Shown here: positions 1 to 9,459 of the stretch, in pieces
Layout of the letters: each line of letters opens with the position of its first letter
How positions within the stretch are numbered: position 1 is the stretch's first letter
Assembly: GCF_008017835.1 (NCBI RefSeq)
Contig: NZ_VRLT01000028.1
Location: 143,605 to 207,604, forward strand
Direction: 5' to 3'
DNA: 64,000 nt
DNA from: Mesonia sp. HuA40
Lineage (GTDB): Bacteria > Bacteroidota > Bacteroidia > Flavobacteriales > Flavobacteriaceae
The notes under the pieces: model-generated
The model's input: the letters and a program-made list of their open reading frames with translations, nothing else
Database searches by the model: none
Told to the model about the DNA's origin: nothing
Position numbers and translations under genes: made by a program

Positions 1-484
1 GTTCTTCTAAAACACCAGAAAGTAAAAGCTTGTACATATACTCGTGCGGAAAGTAGCGCTCGCCATTGGCCTCTGCATCCTTCCAAATTTTTACAATATG
101 CTCTTGAATACGTCTAAAAGCTTCTTCTTCGGGAATACAAGTATCGGTAACTCTATTGAGTCCTTTCTCAAGTAAATCCCATTCATCTTGCGGGGTTAAA
201 TCGCGATAATTAGGTACCCGTTTGTAATGTGAATGCGCCACTAAATTCATGATATCTTCTTCTAAATTAGCGCCGGTACAAGAGATGATATGCACTTTGT
301 TTTGACGAATCATTTCGGCGAAGATTTTACCCAGTTCTGCCGTACTCATTGCCCCTGCTAAGGAAACTAACATCTTTGATCCCTGCTCGAGTTGCTTTTC
401 ATAACCTTTGGCGGCATCAACTAAACTAGCAGCATTAAAATGCAAGAAATATTTTTCTATAAATTGTGAAATAGGTTTATTCAT
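1..484 (-). CDS. deoxyhypusine synthase family protein (3' part outside window)
   Basis: This is the N-terminal ~161 residues of a protein beginning MNKPISQFIEKYFLHFNAAS; the reading frame stays open to the window edge. It contains the family-like stretch 'GSKMLVSLAGAMSTAELGKI' followed by 'HIISCTGANLEEDIMNLVAH', typical of the NAD-binding N-terminal part of deoxyhypusine synthase-like enzymes. It lies 65 bp downstream of agmatinase on the same strand, in the usual flavobacterial order arginine decarboxylase, agmatinase, DHS-like. Bacteria have no eIF5A, so the bacterial homologue probably handles a polyamine (homospermidine-type chemistry has been shown for some relatives). The substrate here is inferred from context. 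ATG at 484 is the first start in the frame. Confidence 0.85.
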   Translation of the reverse strand, partial: MNKPISQFIEKYFLHFNAASLVDAAKGYEKQLEQGSKMLVSLAGAMSTAELGKIFAEMIRQNKVHIISCTGANLEEDIMNLVAHSHYKRVPNYRDLTPQDEWDLLEKGLNRVTDTCIPEEEAFRRIQEHIVKIWKDAEANGERYFPHEYMYKLLLSGVLEE

Positions 485-549
485 GGTGGTAATTTTTACA
501 CTAAAAAGTTTCTTAAAAGCTACTGCTTTACAGAATTATTTAGTTCATT

Positions 550-1425
550 TTAATATTCATCGGCTTCTCTCAGTTTAGAAGCATTAAATTTATAACTCAG
601 CATCTTATAATATAATTTTGCCGCTAAAAAGTCGGAAGCTTTATGATTTTCATTGGGGCAAAGTTCTACGATATCAAAACCGACTACATTTTTTGTTTTA
701 AAAATCATCTTCAAAAAATCTAAGGTTTCATACCATAGTAATCCACCGGGCTCTGGGGTTCCTGTTGCAGGTAATATAGAAGGGTCAAAGGCATCTAGAT
801 CTATGGTGATAAAAACATTAGGAGTCATTTGCCCTATAGCGTCATCCATCCAGTCTTCGTACAAATCGTGAGCAAAATACACCCGAGTTTCGTCCATGAA
901 CTCTTTTTCAGAAACATCCATCGATCGTATTCCTACTTGAATAAGGTTGGTGTTTTTACTGGCCTCGTGCAATGCACAAGCGTGATTACAACTTGAACCA
1001 TCATAACTTTTACGCAAATCGGCGTGAGCGTCGATTTGAACTACACTTAGCTCTTCAAAGCTTTCGCTGAAAGCACGAATACTACCAATAGACACCGAAT
1101 GTTCCCCGCCAAAAAGCGTAACAAATTTATCTTGTTTCAAGTAGTTTTTTACCGTTTTATAAACGCTCTCGACCATTTTTTCTGGTGAAGAATTTTCTGA
1201 AACAGCAGGAGCTAAGTAAATACCTTGTTTATATACCTCACTTTGGGTTTCTATATCATATAGCTCCATATTCTCAGAAGCCTCCAAAAATGCAGCTGGA
1301 CCTTTATCTGCACCTTTTTGCCAGGTACTGGTACCATCGTAAGGCACAGGTATTAATACCACTTTGGCATCATCTATACGTGCATATTTATCGGGAATTC
1401 CCGCATAGTTTCTTTTAGTGCTCAT
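550..1425 (-). CDS. speB: agmatinase (ureohydrolase family)
   Basis: A 291-residue ureohydrolase that should convert agmatine to putrescine and urea. The binuclear manganese motifs are all visible: GGEHS near residue 105, DAHADLR near 133, a following H at 'NHACALHEA', and the DLDAFDPS motif near 208, with a late conserved E in 'VGFDIVELCP'. Length is normal for the family. Its start overlaps the end of the arginine decarboxylase gene by 11 bp, so the two are translationally linked, and a deoxyhypusine-synthase-like gene follows. Together they make up an arginine to agmatine to putrescine route. Arginase or formiminoglutamase are alternatives within the family, but the decarboxylase partner favours agmatinase. 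Confidence 0.9.
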   Translation of the reverse strand: MSTKRNYAGIPDKYARIDDAKVVLIPVPYDGTSTWQKGADKGPAAFLEASENMELYDIETQSEVYKQGIYLAPAVSENSSPEKMVESVYKTVKNYLKQDKFVTLFGGEHSVSIGSIRAFSESFEELSVVQIDAHADLRKSYDGSSCNHACALHEASKNTNLIQVGIRSMDVSEKEFMDETRVYFAHDLYEDWMDDAIGQMTPNVFITIDLDAFDPSILPATGTPEPGGLLWYETLDFLKMIFKTKNVVGFDIVELCPNENHKASDFLAAKLYYKMLSYKFNASKLREADEY

Positions 1426-2812
1426 AACCTAAAATTTTAAGTAAGTCTTCACTTTTTTGTTGTTCTTTAAAGAGTTGTGTAGAAAGACTGCCGTCTTTAT
1501 TTTTTTGTATTAGCAGATGTTTGGGCGCCGGTATTAAACAATGTTGCAAACCGCCAAAACCCCCAATTGTTTCTTGATAAGCGCCGGTATTAAAAAACCC
1601 AATATACAAAGGTTTTTCTCTATCATAGCGCGGTAAATAAATGGCATTCATATGCTGTTCTGAGTTGTAGTAATCATCAGAATCACAAGTTAGACCACCT
1701 AAAAGCACCCGTTCATAGCGATCGTTCCACCGGTTGATGGGCAGCATAATAAAACGTTTATTAATGGCCCAAGAATCGGGTAAGGTGGTAATGAATGATG
1801 AGTTAATCATATTCCACTTTTCGCGATCGTTTTGTTGTTTTTGATATAAAATCTCATAAATGGCGCCTCCACTTTCTCCAACAGTAAAACTGCCAAACTC
1901 GGTAAAAATATGTGGCGGAGCTACATTTTCTTCTTCACAGAATAATTTAATTTGATTTATTACCTCATCGGCCATATAAGCATAATCATAATCAAACCCA
2001 AGCGAATTTTTAATAGGAAACCCGCCTCCAATATTTAAGCTATCTAGCGTAGGACATATTTTCTTTAAACGCGTATACACACGCAAACATTTTTGAAGTT
2101 CATTCCAATAATAAGCGTTGTCACGGATACCTGTGTTGATGAAAAAATGAAGCATTTTAAGTTCTATTTGGTCATTATGCTTGATTTGATCTTCGTAAAA
2201 CGGAACAATATTTTTATAACCAATACCTAGACGTGAAGTATAGAACTCAAATTTAGGTTCTTCTTCTGAAGCGATACGGATACCGATTTTAAAATCTTTA
2301 TGCGTTTGATTGGTTAACAATGCTATCTCCTCATAATTATCGATTACTGGGATACAATTTTCATGTCCTTCATTAATCAACTGAGCGATGTTTTTAATGT
2401 ATTGATCGCGTTTAAAACCATTGCAAATTACATAGGTTTTTTCGTTGATTTTACCTTGCTTTTTCAAGTTTTGCACTATATCGATATCAAAAGCCGAGGA
2501 AGTCTCAATATGGATATCGTTGCGCAAAGCTTCGTGCAAAACGTGCTTAAAGTGCGAACTTTTGGTACAATAACAGTAATTATAACTCGCTGGGTAAGCG
2601 TGTTTCTCTATGGCACCATTGAACCAGCTTTTAGCTCGTTGAATGTTTTCTGAAATTTTAGGAAGATAGGTGAATTTTAAAGGAGCTCCGTACTCCTTGA
2701 TTAAACCCATCAGATCTATTCCGTGGAACCGGAGTTGATCATTTTGCAATTGAAATTCATCTTGAGGAAAATCAAAAGTTTGTTCGATTAAATCGATGTA
2801 TTTTGTGTTCAT
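1415..2812 (-). CDS. speA: biosynthetic-type arginine decarboxylase, short form
   Basis: A 465-residue PLP-dependent fold-III decarboxylase, first gene of the polyamine operon. It shows the PLP-lysine region 'YNYCYCTKSSHFKHVL' near residue 80, the glycine-rich phosphate loop 'LNIGGGFPIKN' near 262, 'FTEFGSFTVGESGGAIY', and the C-terminal CDSDD motif (cysteine and aspartate used for substrate) near 375 followed by 'GFFNTGAYQE'. It lacks the long insertion and C-terminal extension of the ~630-residue SpeA of E. coli, as is usual in Bacteroidota. Substrate as arginine rather than ornithine/lysine is inferred from the adjoining agmatinase. Confidence 0.88.
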   Translation of the reverse strand: MNTKYIDLIEQTFDFPQDEFQLQNDQLRFHGIDLMGLIKEYGAPLKFTYLPKISENIQRAKSWFNGAIEKHAYPASYNYCYCTKSSHFKHVLHEALRNDIHIETSSAFDIDIVQNLKKQGKINEKTYVICNGFKRDQYIKNIAQLINEGHENCIPVIDNYEEIALLTNQTHKDFKIGIRIASEEEPKFEFYTSRLGIGYKNIVPFYEDQIKHNDQIELKMLHFFINTGIRDNAYYWNELQKCLRVYTRLKKICPTLDSLNIGGGFPIKNSLGFDYDYAYMADEVINQIKLFCEEENVAPPHIFTEFGSFTVGESGGAIYEILYQKQQNDREKWNMINSSFITTLPDSWAINKRFIMLPINRWNDRYERVLLGGLTCDSDDYYNSEQHMNAIYLPRYDREKPLYIGFFNTGAYQETIGGFGGLQHCLIPAPKHLLIQKNKDGSLSTQLFKEQQKSEDLLKILGYEH

Positions 2813-3449
2813 TGAATGTGTAAAGGGTAAATCGTCAATATTTTAATTATTTAAATATATAAATACTATTGCAGAAATAAAAAAATAGTACGCTTAACGA
2901 ATTTTATCTTGTAAGAAATTAGAGCCTTATATCAGACGCGTTTATAAGTACAAATGGAATACTTTTTTATAAATAAAAAAACAGTGTAAATGTTAAAATT
3001 TAAATAATTTTATACACTCCAAAATCACCACGTAACACGCTTATAAATTTCTGTTTTTCAGCAAAGTAAACTATTGCTTTACATCAAAAACTTATTTCAA
3101 TTTTTGAATATCTATAAACTTACTCATTTAAATAACCCAATTATCACATCACCGCTAAGGCATAAAAATTTAGCGTCGACAACTATTATAAAGCGACAAA
3201 ACAAGTATAGAGGAATGACTTGAATTAAATGACTTGAATTAGAGGTATCCAATTTAGTCAATAAATTATCTCTTTTTAATAAGTACAATGCAGTAGCTTT
3301 TTGTGGCGCCGGCTTACTTTAGCCAAAACTATTTCTATTCTAATAGGTTCGTTTAGGTTCACTTTGCAATTTGTACGTTTTTTACAAGGTAAACTATACC
3401 CGTATAAAACGCTGAAACCCCCTGTAAATACAAGGGGTTTCGTCTTTTG
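2813..3449. other. gene-free intergenic stretch with a 14-bp tandem duplication
   Basis: Very AT-rich region between the polyamine operon (read leftwards) and a tRNA gene. No credible coding frame. The only structure I see is a perfect tandem copy of AATGACTTGAATTA at 3214..3227 and 3228..3241. An open frame running through 3301..3498 overlaps the tRNA gene and is not considered real. Confidence 0.5.
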
Positions 3450-3531
3450 TACTCAAGGCGGGAATCGAACCCGCACTTCCGAAGAAACTGGATTTTGAAT
3501 CCAGCGCGTCTACCAGTTCCGCCACTTGAGC
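3450..3531 (-). tRNA. tRNA-Leu (anticodon CAA)
   Basis: The minus strand folds into a class II tRNA of 82 nt without encoded CCA: acceptor GCTCAAG pairing with CTTGAGT, anticodon stem CTGGA/TCCAG around loop TTCAAAA (anticodon CAA, reads UUG), a short variable arm, and a T arm with GGTTCGATTCC. Discriminator base is A. The variable arm and GCGG start are typical of leucine tRNAs. Confidence 0.95.
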
Positions 3532-3611
3532 AAAATGGATGCGCAAATTTAAAACTTTTTTTTCATTTTCAAATAAACAAAAAGAATTCTTTTCAACTAA
3601 AATAAAATCCT

Positions 3612-3619
3612 TAAATTTG
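3612..3619 (+). promoter_or_regulatory. candidate -7 box for prs
   Basis: TAAATTTG matches the Bacteroidota/flavobacterial -7 consensus TAnnTTTG and sits 53 bp before the prs start codon, just after the oppositely oriented tRNA promoter region. No clear -33 TTG at 17-23 bp upstream. Confidence 0.5.
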
Positions 3620-3672
3620 CAACCTTATTATTCGCTGCTTCAAGCAGATAACTTAAAGAAAAATAAGCACTT

Positions 3673-4614
3673 ATGACACACGCGCTACCCGATGCAAAAC
3701 TTTTTGCTTGCTCACAAAGCGAAACCTTAGCCAAAAAAATAGCTGAAGAATACGGAATTGAACTTGGTAATGTCATTACCTCAACCTATAGTGACGGTGA
3801 ATTTCAACCTTCTTTTGAAGAGTCTGTACGAGGAGATCGTGTTTTTATAATCGGCTCTACTCATCCTGGCAGTGACCATCTTATGGAAATGCTCTTGATG
3901 CTCGATGCTGCAAAACGCGCTTCGGCAAGACATATTACGGCGGTATTACCTTATTTTGGTTGGGCAAGACAAGACCGAAAAGATAAACCACGGGTACCAA
4001 TTGCAGCTAAACTGGTTGCCAAAATGTTAGAAACCGCTGGTGCCACAAGAGTGATAACAATGGATCTTCACGCCGATCAAATTCAAGGTTTTTTCGAAAA
4101 ACCTGTTGATCACCTCTTTGCCTCAACTGTTTTTCTACCTTATTTGCAAGATTTAAATTTGAAAAATCTAACCGTAGCTTCGCCAGATATGGGTGGATCT
4201 AAAAGGGCTTATGCATATTCAAAAGCCCTAGAAAGCGATGTGGTAATTTGTTATAAACAACGAGCAAAAGCCAATGTGATTTCTCATATGGAGCTTATTG
4301 GTGATGTTGAAGGTAAGAACGTTGTATTAGTAGACGATATGGTAGACACCGCCGGAACTTTAACCAAAGCAGCCGATGTGATGATTGAACGCGGTGCAAT
4401 AAGCGTTCGTGCTATATGTACACACCCTATACTTTCGGGCAATGCATACGAGCGTATCGCCAACTCTAAATTAGAAGAATTAATTGTTACCGATTCTATT
4501 CCTCTAAAACAAGAATGCAAAAAAATAAAAGTTGTATCTTGCGCCCGCTTATTTGCCGATGTGATGAAAGCCGTTCACGAGAACAAATCCATCAGCTCAA
4601 AATTTTTAATGTAA
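3673..4614 (+). CDS. prs: ribose-phosphate pyrophosphokinase
   Basis: A 313-residue PRPP synthase, forming 5-phosphoribosyl diphosphate from ribose 5-phosphate and ATP for nucleotide, histidine and NAD synthesis in the cytosol. Visible landmarks are 'YSDGEFQPSFEESVRGDRVFII' near the start, the ATP/metal-binding segment 'VITMDLHADQIQGFF' near residues 125-139, and the PRPP-binding loop 'VVLVDDMVDTAGTLTKA' near 216-232. Length is standard. It is followed after 77 bp by the L25/Ctc ribosomal protein gene, a neighbourhood common in this family and in many other bacteria, and the two probably share a transcript. Confidence 0.95.
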   Translation: MTHALPDAKLFACSQSETLAKKIAEEYGIELGNVITSTYSDGEFQPSFEESVRGDRVFIIGSTHPGSDHLMEMLLMLDAAKRASARHITAVLPYFGWARQDRKDKPRVPIAAKLVAKMLETAGATRVITMDLHADQIQGFFEKPVDHLFASTVFLPYLQDLNLKNLTVASPDMGGSKRAYAYSKALESDVVICYKQRAKANVISHMELIGDVEGKNVVLVDDMVDTAGTLTKAADVMIERGAISVRAICTHPILSGNAYERIANSKLEELIVTDSIPLKQECKKIKVVSCARLFADVMKAVHENKSISSKFLM

Positions 4615-4620
4615 AAGCCT

Positions 4621-4658
4621 GTTCTAAATCTTCTTAAAGAAGATGGCTAAACTAGAAC
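4621..4658 (+). promoter_or_regulatory. hairpin in the prs-rplY gap
   Basis: Nested inverted repeat: outer GTTCTA/TAGAAC and inner ATCTTCTT/AAGAAGAT around a single A. No T-run follows, so it is not a standard terminator. It lies 33 bp before the rplY start and could mark RNA processing or modulate L25 expression; function not shown by the sequence. Confidence 0.4.
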
Positions 4659-4691
4659 AACAATAAATATAATTAATTAAATTTTTTACAA

Positions 4692-5327
4692 ATGAAGTCA
4701 ATTACGATCAACGGATCTAAAAGAGAAAGCGTAGGAAAAAAAGCTACTAAAGCCCTACGTAATGCTGGAGAGGTTCCTTGCGTATTATACGGAGGAGATC
4801 AACCTGTACATTTTTCAGCACCCACAATTGCGTTTAACAGTTTGGTTTACACTCCAGACGTTCATACTGTTGTTTTAGAACTAGATGGACAAAAGCACAA
4901 TGCGGTTTTACAAGACATTCAGTTTCACCCAGTAACCGATGAAATCTTACATATGGATTTCTATGAGTTTGGTGACGATCAAGAAATTACTATGGAGATT
5001 CCTGTACACTCTGAAGGAGTTGCTAAAGGAGTTAAAAATGGTGGTGTTTTACGTTTCAACTTACGTAGAATGCGTGTAAGAGGTTTAGCCAAAAACTTAC
5101 CTGATTATATCGTTGCTGACGTTACCCCATTAAAAATCGGAAACAAATTATATGTTACCGCGGTAACTTCTGATGATTACACCATTATGCACCCAGATAA
5201 CACGGTTATTTGCCAAGTGAGAACTTCTCGTAATGTGGTAGCTGGAGCTGATGAAGATGAAGATGAAGATGTACCTTCTACAGAAACCGATAAGGTAGGT
5301 GCTGCAGCTGCTTCTAACGACGATTAA
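4692..5327 (+). CDS. rplY: 50S ribosomal protein L25/general stress protein Ctc
   Basis: A 211-residue two-domain L25 (TL5/Ctc type) that binds 5S rRNA in the large ribosomal subunit. The N-terminal L25 barrel starts '[20 protein letters not shown]' and includes '[17 protein letters not shown]' and '[18 protein letters not shown]'. The C-terminal TL5 domain follows from about residue 100. The tail after residue 180 is strongly acidic (a DEDEDEDV run) and low in complexity, as in other Bacteroidota L25 proteins. It lies downstream of prs in a probable two-gene operon closed by a strong terminator. Confidence 0.93.
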   Translation: MKSITINGSKRESVGKKATKALRNAGEVPCVLYGGDQPVHFSAPTIAFNSLVYTPDVHTVVLELDGQKHNAVLQDIQFHPVTDEILHMDFYEFGDDQEITMEIPVHSEGVAKGVKNGGVLRFNLRRMRVRGLAKNLPDYIVADVTPLKIGNKLYVTAVTSDDYTIMHPDNTVICQVRTSRNVVAGADEDEDEDVPSTETDKVGAAAASNDD

Positions 5328-5349
5328 GCACTTTCTTTAAATAAATAGA

Positions 5350-5383
5350 AAGCACCTTATTTATCTAAGGTGCTTTTTTTTAT
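5350..5383 (+). terminator. Rho-independent terminator after rplY
   Basis: Perfect 10-bp stem AAGCACCTTA / TAAGGTGCTT (5350..5359 and 5366..5375) with a 6-nt loop, followed directly by a run of T residues. Confidence 0.9.
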
Positions 5384-5413
5384 TTTTATAGTTCCTATTA
5401 TAAAAATAAACCT

Positions 5414-6043
5414 ATGCTTGCCTTTTTTGGAAGAATACTTAACAATAAGAAAACGAAAAAAAAATCCGTAAAGGAAATGAAAAAGTCACTTATCGTAGGC
5501 CTTGGTAACCCTGGAATAAAATACGCCAATACCAGACATAATATTGGTTTTAAAATATTAGATCACCTGGCAGAACAAGAAAATTTAAGCTTCACCACCG
5601 ATAAATTAGGTGATATTTGCACCTACAAGTACAAAGGCCGACCCTTTGTCTTGCTTAAACCCAATACCTATATGAATTTAAGCGGTAAAGCAGTGCGCTA
5701 TTGGCTGGAAAAAGAAAAAATAGATATCGAGAACCTTTTGGTAGTTACCGATGATTTAAATCTTGAGTTTGGTACAATTCGCATTAAAAGCAAAGGTAGT
5801 GATGGCGGTCATAACGGACTAAAAGACATTCAAGATAAACTAAATACCAGTAAATACAACCGCTTTAGGTTTGGAATAAGCGATAGTTTTTCTAAGGGTA
5901 AACAAATAGACTATGTCTTGGGCGAGTGGTCTCCTCAAGAACAAAAACATCTACCCGAACGCCTAGACCAAGCCGTAAAAGCCATACAGTCTTTTGGCAC
6001 TACCACGCTAGCCAATACAATGAATGCTTTTAACAATAAATAG
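5414..6043 (+). CDS. pth: peptidyl-tRNA hydrolase
   Basis: Recycles peptidyl-tRNA released from stalled ribosomes. Family motifs: 'LIVGLGNPGIKYANTRHNIGF' (asparagine and catalytic histidine), 'VLLKPNTYMNLSGKAV', 'LLVVTDDLNLEFGTIRIKSKGSDGGHNGLKDI' and 'RFRFGIS'. From ATG 5414 the protein has 209 residues with a lysine-rich 21-residue extension before the canonical MKKSLIVG. An ATG at 5477, preceded by AAAGGA, would give the minimal 188-residue enzyme. Extensions of this size occur in other flavobacterial Pth proteins as I recall them, so the longer form is kept. A convergent terminator follows. Confidence 0.9.
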   Translation: MLAFFGRILNNKKTKKKSVKEMKKSLIVGLGNPGIKYANTRHNIGFKILDHLAEQENLSFTTDKLGDICTYKYKGRPFVLLKPNTYMNLSGKAVRYWLEKEKIDIENLLVVTDDLNLEFGTIRIKSKGSDGGHNGLKDIQDKLNTSKYNRFRFGISDSFSKGKQIDYVLGEWSPQEQKHLPERLDQAVKAIQSFGTTTLANTMNAFNNK

Positions 6044-6065
6044 CTTTTTCTTGCTGGTATAACAA

Positions 6066-6106
6066 AAAAAATCCGCTGCAGCGCATTAAGCTTTAGCGGA
6101 TTTTTG
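6066..6106. terminator. bidirectional terminator between pth and the metalloprotease gene
   Basis: Inverted repeat AAAAAATCCGCT / AGCGGATTTTT with A-run on the left and T-run on the right, so it can terminate the rightward pth transcript and the leftward protease transcript that converge here. Confidence 0.85.
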
Positions 6107-6127
6107 TTTATTATAAATTTCACTATA

Positions 6128-9100
6128 TTAACGCACAATAATTTTTCTGTTTATAGTTTGATTATTGCTTGTACTCGCCTTTAAGAAATACACTCCGGTT
6201 TGAGCGGTTGGCAGGTTTACCTTAAAACCTGTCTGAGGATTCTCTTTAAAATCTCTTCTATAAATAAGCCTACCGGCAACATCATACACCTGAACTTTTA
6301 ATGATCCTTCACCAGTATATTGTAGATTAAATGCTCCCTCATTAGGGTTAGGCCATACTTTGAATTGACGTGCCAAATCATTCTCATTCAAACCTAAAGT
6401 ATTTACCACAACGGTATAATCTTCTACCTCACCGGTAAAACCTACGGCACAATCATTAGGATAGGCAAAGAATTCTGTAGATACACGCATAATTGTTGAT
6501 CCTTCTACGGCGTCATTAGGCACAGTAATATTTATTGGCGAATTGGTACTTTGGCTAGCACCAACTACACCGCCAAGATCATATCTTTCATTCGCATCAA
6601 AAACACAGTTTTGATTCCAATCTATATAAGCATACACTCCTGCAATAAAGTTTGATCCTCCGGCATCACCGCGAACACTTAGGGTGTAACTTTGTCCTTT
6701 GTCAACTTGAGTGGTCAGACTCGTAAAGTCGCTATAACCTCCAGATTTACCCGATACATTACTAATGGTATTAAAGTTTACCTCGGTAATGGCAACTGGC
6801 GATTGGCTGTCGCCGGAAGACGGACAAATATCACAAGATTCTGTAGTAAAGCTATTGGCAGCAGAGTAAGAGAATGCTGCACAAGCATTGGTTGCTTTTA
6901 CTCGCCAGTAGTAAGTTGTTTCGTTTTGACCGGCAAAGGTATAATTATTATCGCTTAAAGTCTCGTCTACCAATAAGGTAGTAAAATTAGCATCTTCTGC
7001 TATTTGCAATTGATAAGAAGAAGCATTACTCTCATTACTCCAAGTAAGCACGTTAGGAGTTTCTACATCAGTAGCGCCTTGTACAGGAGTGAGCAAAGTA
7101 GGTGTTACCGCATTGTTGTCATATACTCCTAGAACCAAAGGGTATTCTTGAGTTACCCCATTAGAGGTTGCTTTTACATTAAAAGTATATTCTCCCACGC
7201 TTATACCACTCAAATTGCTCAATGCTAAATCAACTTGCGTGCCAGTGCTGGTCGCCGCGTTTGGAGTAAAAATAGCGGTAGCACCAGTTGGTAAATTACT
7301 CACACTAAAGGTAGTATTTTGACTGTAACCATTAAAGGTGTTATAAGTAAAGGTGTAATTGGCTGTATTAGGCAAACAAACTTCTTGAAATAATGAATTA
7401 AAAGCTAATACATAATCTACCTCTTGAATAGCAAAGCTATTGGTATTCACCGCATAAAAAATAGAGTTACTGGCCTTTACCATTAATCGGGCATTGGCAA
7501 CATTTCCTACGTTAGGTACGGTTATTAAGGCATTTCCTGTATTAGGCTGGTTTTGTGCAATCACTTGATTAAAGTTTTGCCCGCCATCAATACTCAATAG
7601 AATATCTACTTCGGTTGCCAAAACCGGTGCTACATCTGTATTAGCTACATCCCAAGTGATGGCTTGCGAGCTTCCTATATTCCAGGTTATCCCTGATTGA
7701 TTTTGAGAAGTTACCACAAACGGACCAGCGTTATTAGCTACGGTAACTTTCATCAAATCGGTATCGGTTTGCCCGATTCCATTGGCAAAGTTATTAGCAT
7801 TATCTCGTACAGTAAGAGCAAAGTTCAACTCCCTACCCACAGAAGGGGTTACTTCCCAAGTTGGGGTTAAATTACCCGCAATTACCTCGCTCAATCTTGG
7901 CATATAACGTTTAGGAGATGAGGTAGGTAAAATAGACCGGTATAGCGGCCCATCTACCCAAGTAGGTTGAGGTTGCCCATTACCGGGTGCCGGCTCTGGA
8001 TCATTTTGTGACCAGTTATAAGTAAGGCTTGCCGTACCGTCTACATCTGTAGCGCTACCTTCTAAAACAAAAGCAGTAGATTTTGGTATGGTATAGTCTG
8101 AACCTGCATCGGCTACAGGAGCAGTATTGGCCAAAGTTGTAATTTGCGCACAAGAGCTACTCGGACCGTTTTTTATATTATCGGCAATATCACGAATATT
8201 CACATAATTAAAGTGGGCATCAGAGTTATTTTGAACATTAGGCGCACATATTCCTGCATAACCCATAATTGAGCTTCCACTTCCTGGCTCCACCTCGGTG
8301 GTTCCATCTCCACTACGACTACATATATTCATAGTATGATACCCACCGAATTGATGCCCCATTTCGTGGGCAACATAGTCGATATAAAAGGCATCACCTA
8401 CCGGATTATTACTACCAGTGTAAGCACTACCTTTTTGTCCGCTTACACAAACGCCGCCTATAAAACCCGCGTTACCACCACCCGTGGTATTGAAATTGTG
8501 TCCGATATCATAATTGGCATTCCCTATGGTATTATCAATAGTATTTTGCGTGGTTTGATTAAATTCATTAGACCAAGGGTCTGCAGAGGTAGAACCAAAA
8601 TAAATCAAAGCATCGTTATTGGGAATAAACTGTAAAGTAATAGCCAGATCTCGCTCATAAATCTCATTTACACGGTTAATACTCACAGCCATTTGGGCTT
8701 GAATATCAGCTTTTGCTGTAGCCGTACTAGTAGCAAAAATATTCCCGTATTCGGCTGTGCAAGAAAGCGCTAATCTATAAGTACGCAACTGGCTATCATT
8801 GGCGGCCATAGTTTGTTGGTTTTCGCCGCGTACCAAAGTGGGTATTAACGGCTCATTATCCATTAAACAAGAAAAATCAGATACTTGCCCACTTAAAGCC
8901 TCCCGAGCAAAAACAATATAATGCTTTAGATCGGTGGTATATGGATCGATGTACATGGCCATACGTTTTCCCGATAAGCTCATTGCATGAAAACCCTGCG
9001 GGGTAACACTAAAACGCATACTTGCGGTAGGATCATCAATTCCCTTAGCTTTATATGTTCTTATTTGAGGATATTTTGCTTGAAGCTCTTCGGCCATAAT

Positions 9101-9391
9101 TGAAAACTCAACTACGCTAAATTGCTCCAATTCACCACTAGGCATAGGAAATTCTAGAATTAAAGGATCGGCTTGTTGCGTATGCTTCGGAGCTTTCTTT
9201 AATTTGTTTTTTAAAGCATCCCAATTTAATTGGTATAAAGTATAACCATCGGGTTGCGATTTTCGATTGATTTTTTCGAATTGACTAAGCTCTTCTTGGT
9301 TTACCTTGCTCCAGTAATTGGTTTGGGCAAACAAAGAAAAACTAAAAAAAATACAAAGTATGCTCAAAACATCTCGTAAATTTGCTTTCAT
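6128..9391 (-). CDS. secreted reprolysin-type metalloprotease with T9SS sorting domain
   Basis: A 1087-residue exported multidomain protease. Order: signal peptide (residues 1-22, ending FAQ), an N-terminal propeptide-like region to about 190, a zinc metalloprotease domain with 'HEMGHQFGGYHTM' near 340 and the Met-turn 'SIMGYAGICAP' near 375 (M12B/reprolysin type), Ig-like and fibronectin-III-like modules ('TNVLTWSNESNASSYQLQIAED' near 780), a GEVEDYT module near 980, and a type A type IX secretion tail ('KVWPNPNEGAFNLQY', ending KIIVR). It should be translocated across the outer membrane and attached or released. Substrates are not predictable. It is a single-gene unit, divergent from ribF. 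Confidence 0.9.
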   Translation of the reverse strand: MKANLRDVLSILCIFFSFSLFAQTNYWSKVNQEELSQFEKINRKSQPDGYTLYQLNWDALKNKLKKAPKHTQQADPLILEFPMPSGELEQFSVVEFSIMAEELQAKYPQIRTYKAKGIDDPTASMRFSVTPQGFHAMSLSGKRMAMYIDPYTTDLKHYIVFAREALSGQVSDFSCLMDNEPLIPTLVRGENQQTMAANDSQLRTYRLALSCTAEYGNIFATSTATAKADIQAQMAVSINRVNEIYERDLAITLQFIPNNDALIYFGSTSADPWSNEFNQTTQNTIDNTIGNANYDIGHNFNTTGGGNAGFIGGVCVSGQKGSAYTGSNNPVGDAFYIDYVAHEMGHQFGGYHTMNICSRSGDGTTEVEPGSGSSIMGYAGICAPNVQNNSDAHFNYVNIRDIADNIKNGPSSSCAQITTLANTAPVADAGSDYTIPKSTAFVLEGSATDVDGTASLTYNWSQNDPEPAPGNGQPQPTWVDGPLYRSILPTSSPKRYMPRLSEVIAGNLTPTWEVTPSVGRELNFALTVRDNANNFANGIGQTDTDLMKVTVANNAGPFVVTSQNQSGITWNIGSSQAITWDVANTDVAPVLATEVDILLSIDGGQNFNQVIAQNQPNTGNALITVPNVGNVANARLMVKASNSIFYAVNTNSFAIQEVDYVLAFNSLFQEVCLPNTANYTFTYNTFNGYSQNTTFSVSNLPTGATAIFTPNAATSTGTQVDLALSNLSGISVGEYTFNVKATSNGVTQEYPLVLGVYDNNAVTPTLLTPVQGATDVETPNVLTWSNESNASSYQLQIAEDANFTTLLVDETLSDNNYTFAGQNETTYYWRVKATNACAAFSYSAANSFTTESCDICPSSGDSQSPVAITEVNFNTISNVSGKSGGYSDFTSLTTQVDKGQSYTLSVRGDAGGSNFIAGVYAYIDWNQNCVFDANERYDLGGVVGASQSTNSPINITVPNDAVEGSTIMRVSTEFFAYPNDCAVGFTGEVEDYTVVVNTLGLNENDLARQFKVWPNPNEGAFNLQYTGEGSLKVQVYDVAGRLIYRRDFKENPQTGFKVNLPTAQTGVYFLKASTSNNQTINRKIIVR

Positions 9392-9459
9392 AGTTGTTTA
9401 ATTTTGCGACTAATTTACAAGATAAGCAGCGTTAATTAAAACATATATTCTTTTTTATC

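Noticed and set aside
3301..3498. Open frame of 65 codons on the plus strand
   Set aside because: It runs through the tRNA-Leu gene (read on the other strand) and has no protein-like composition.
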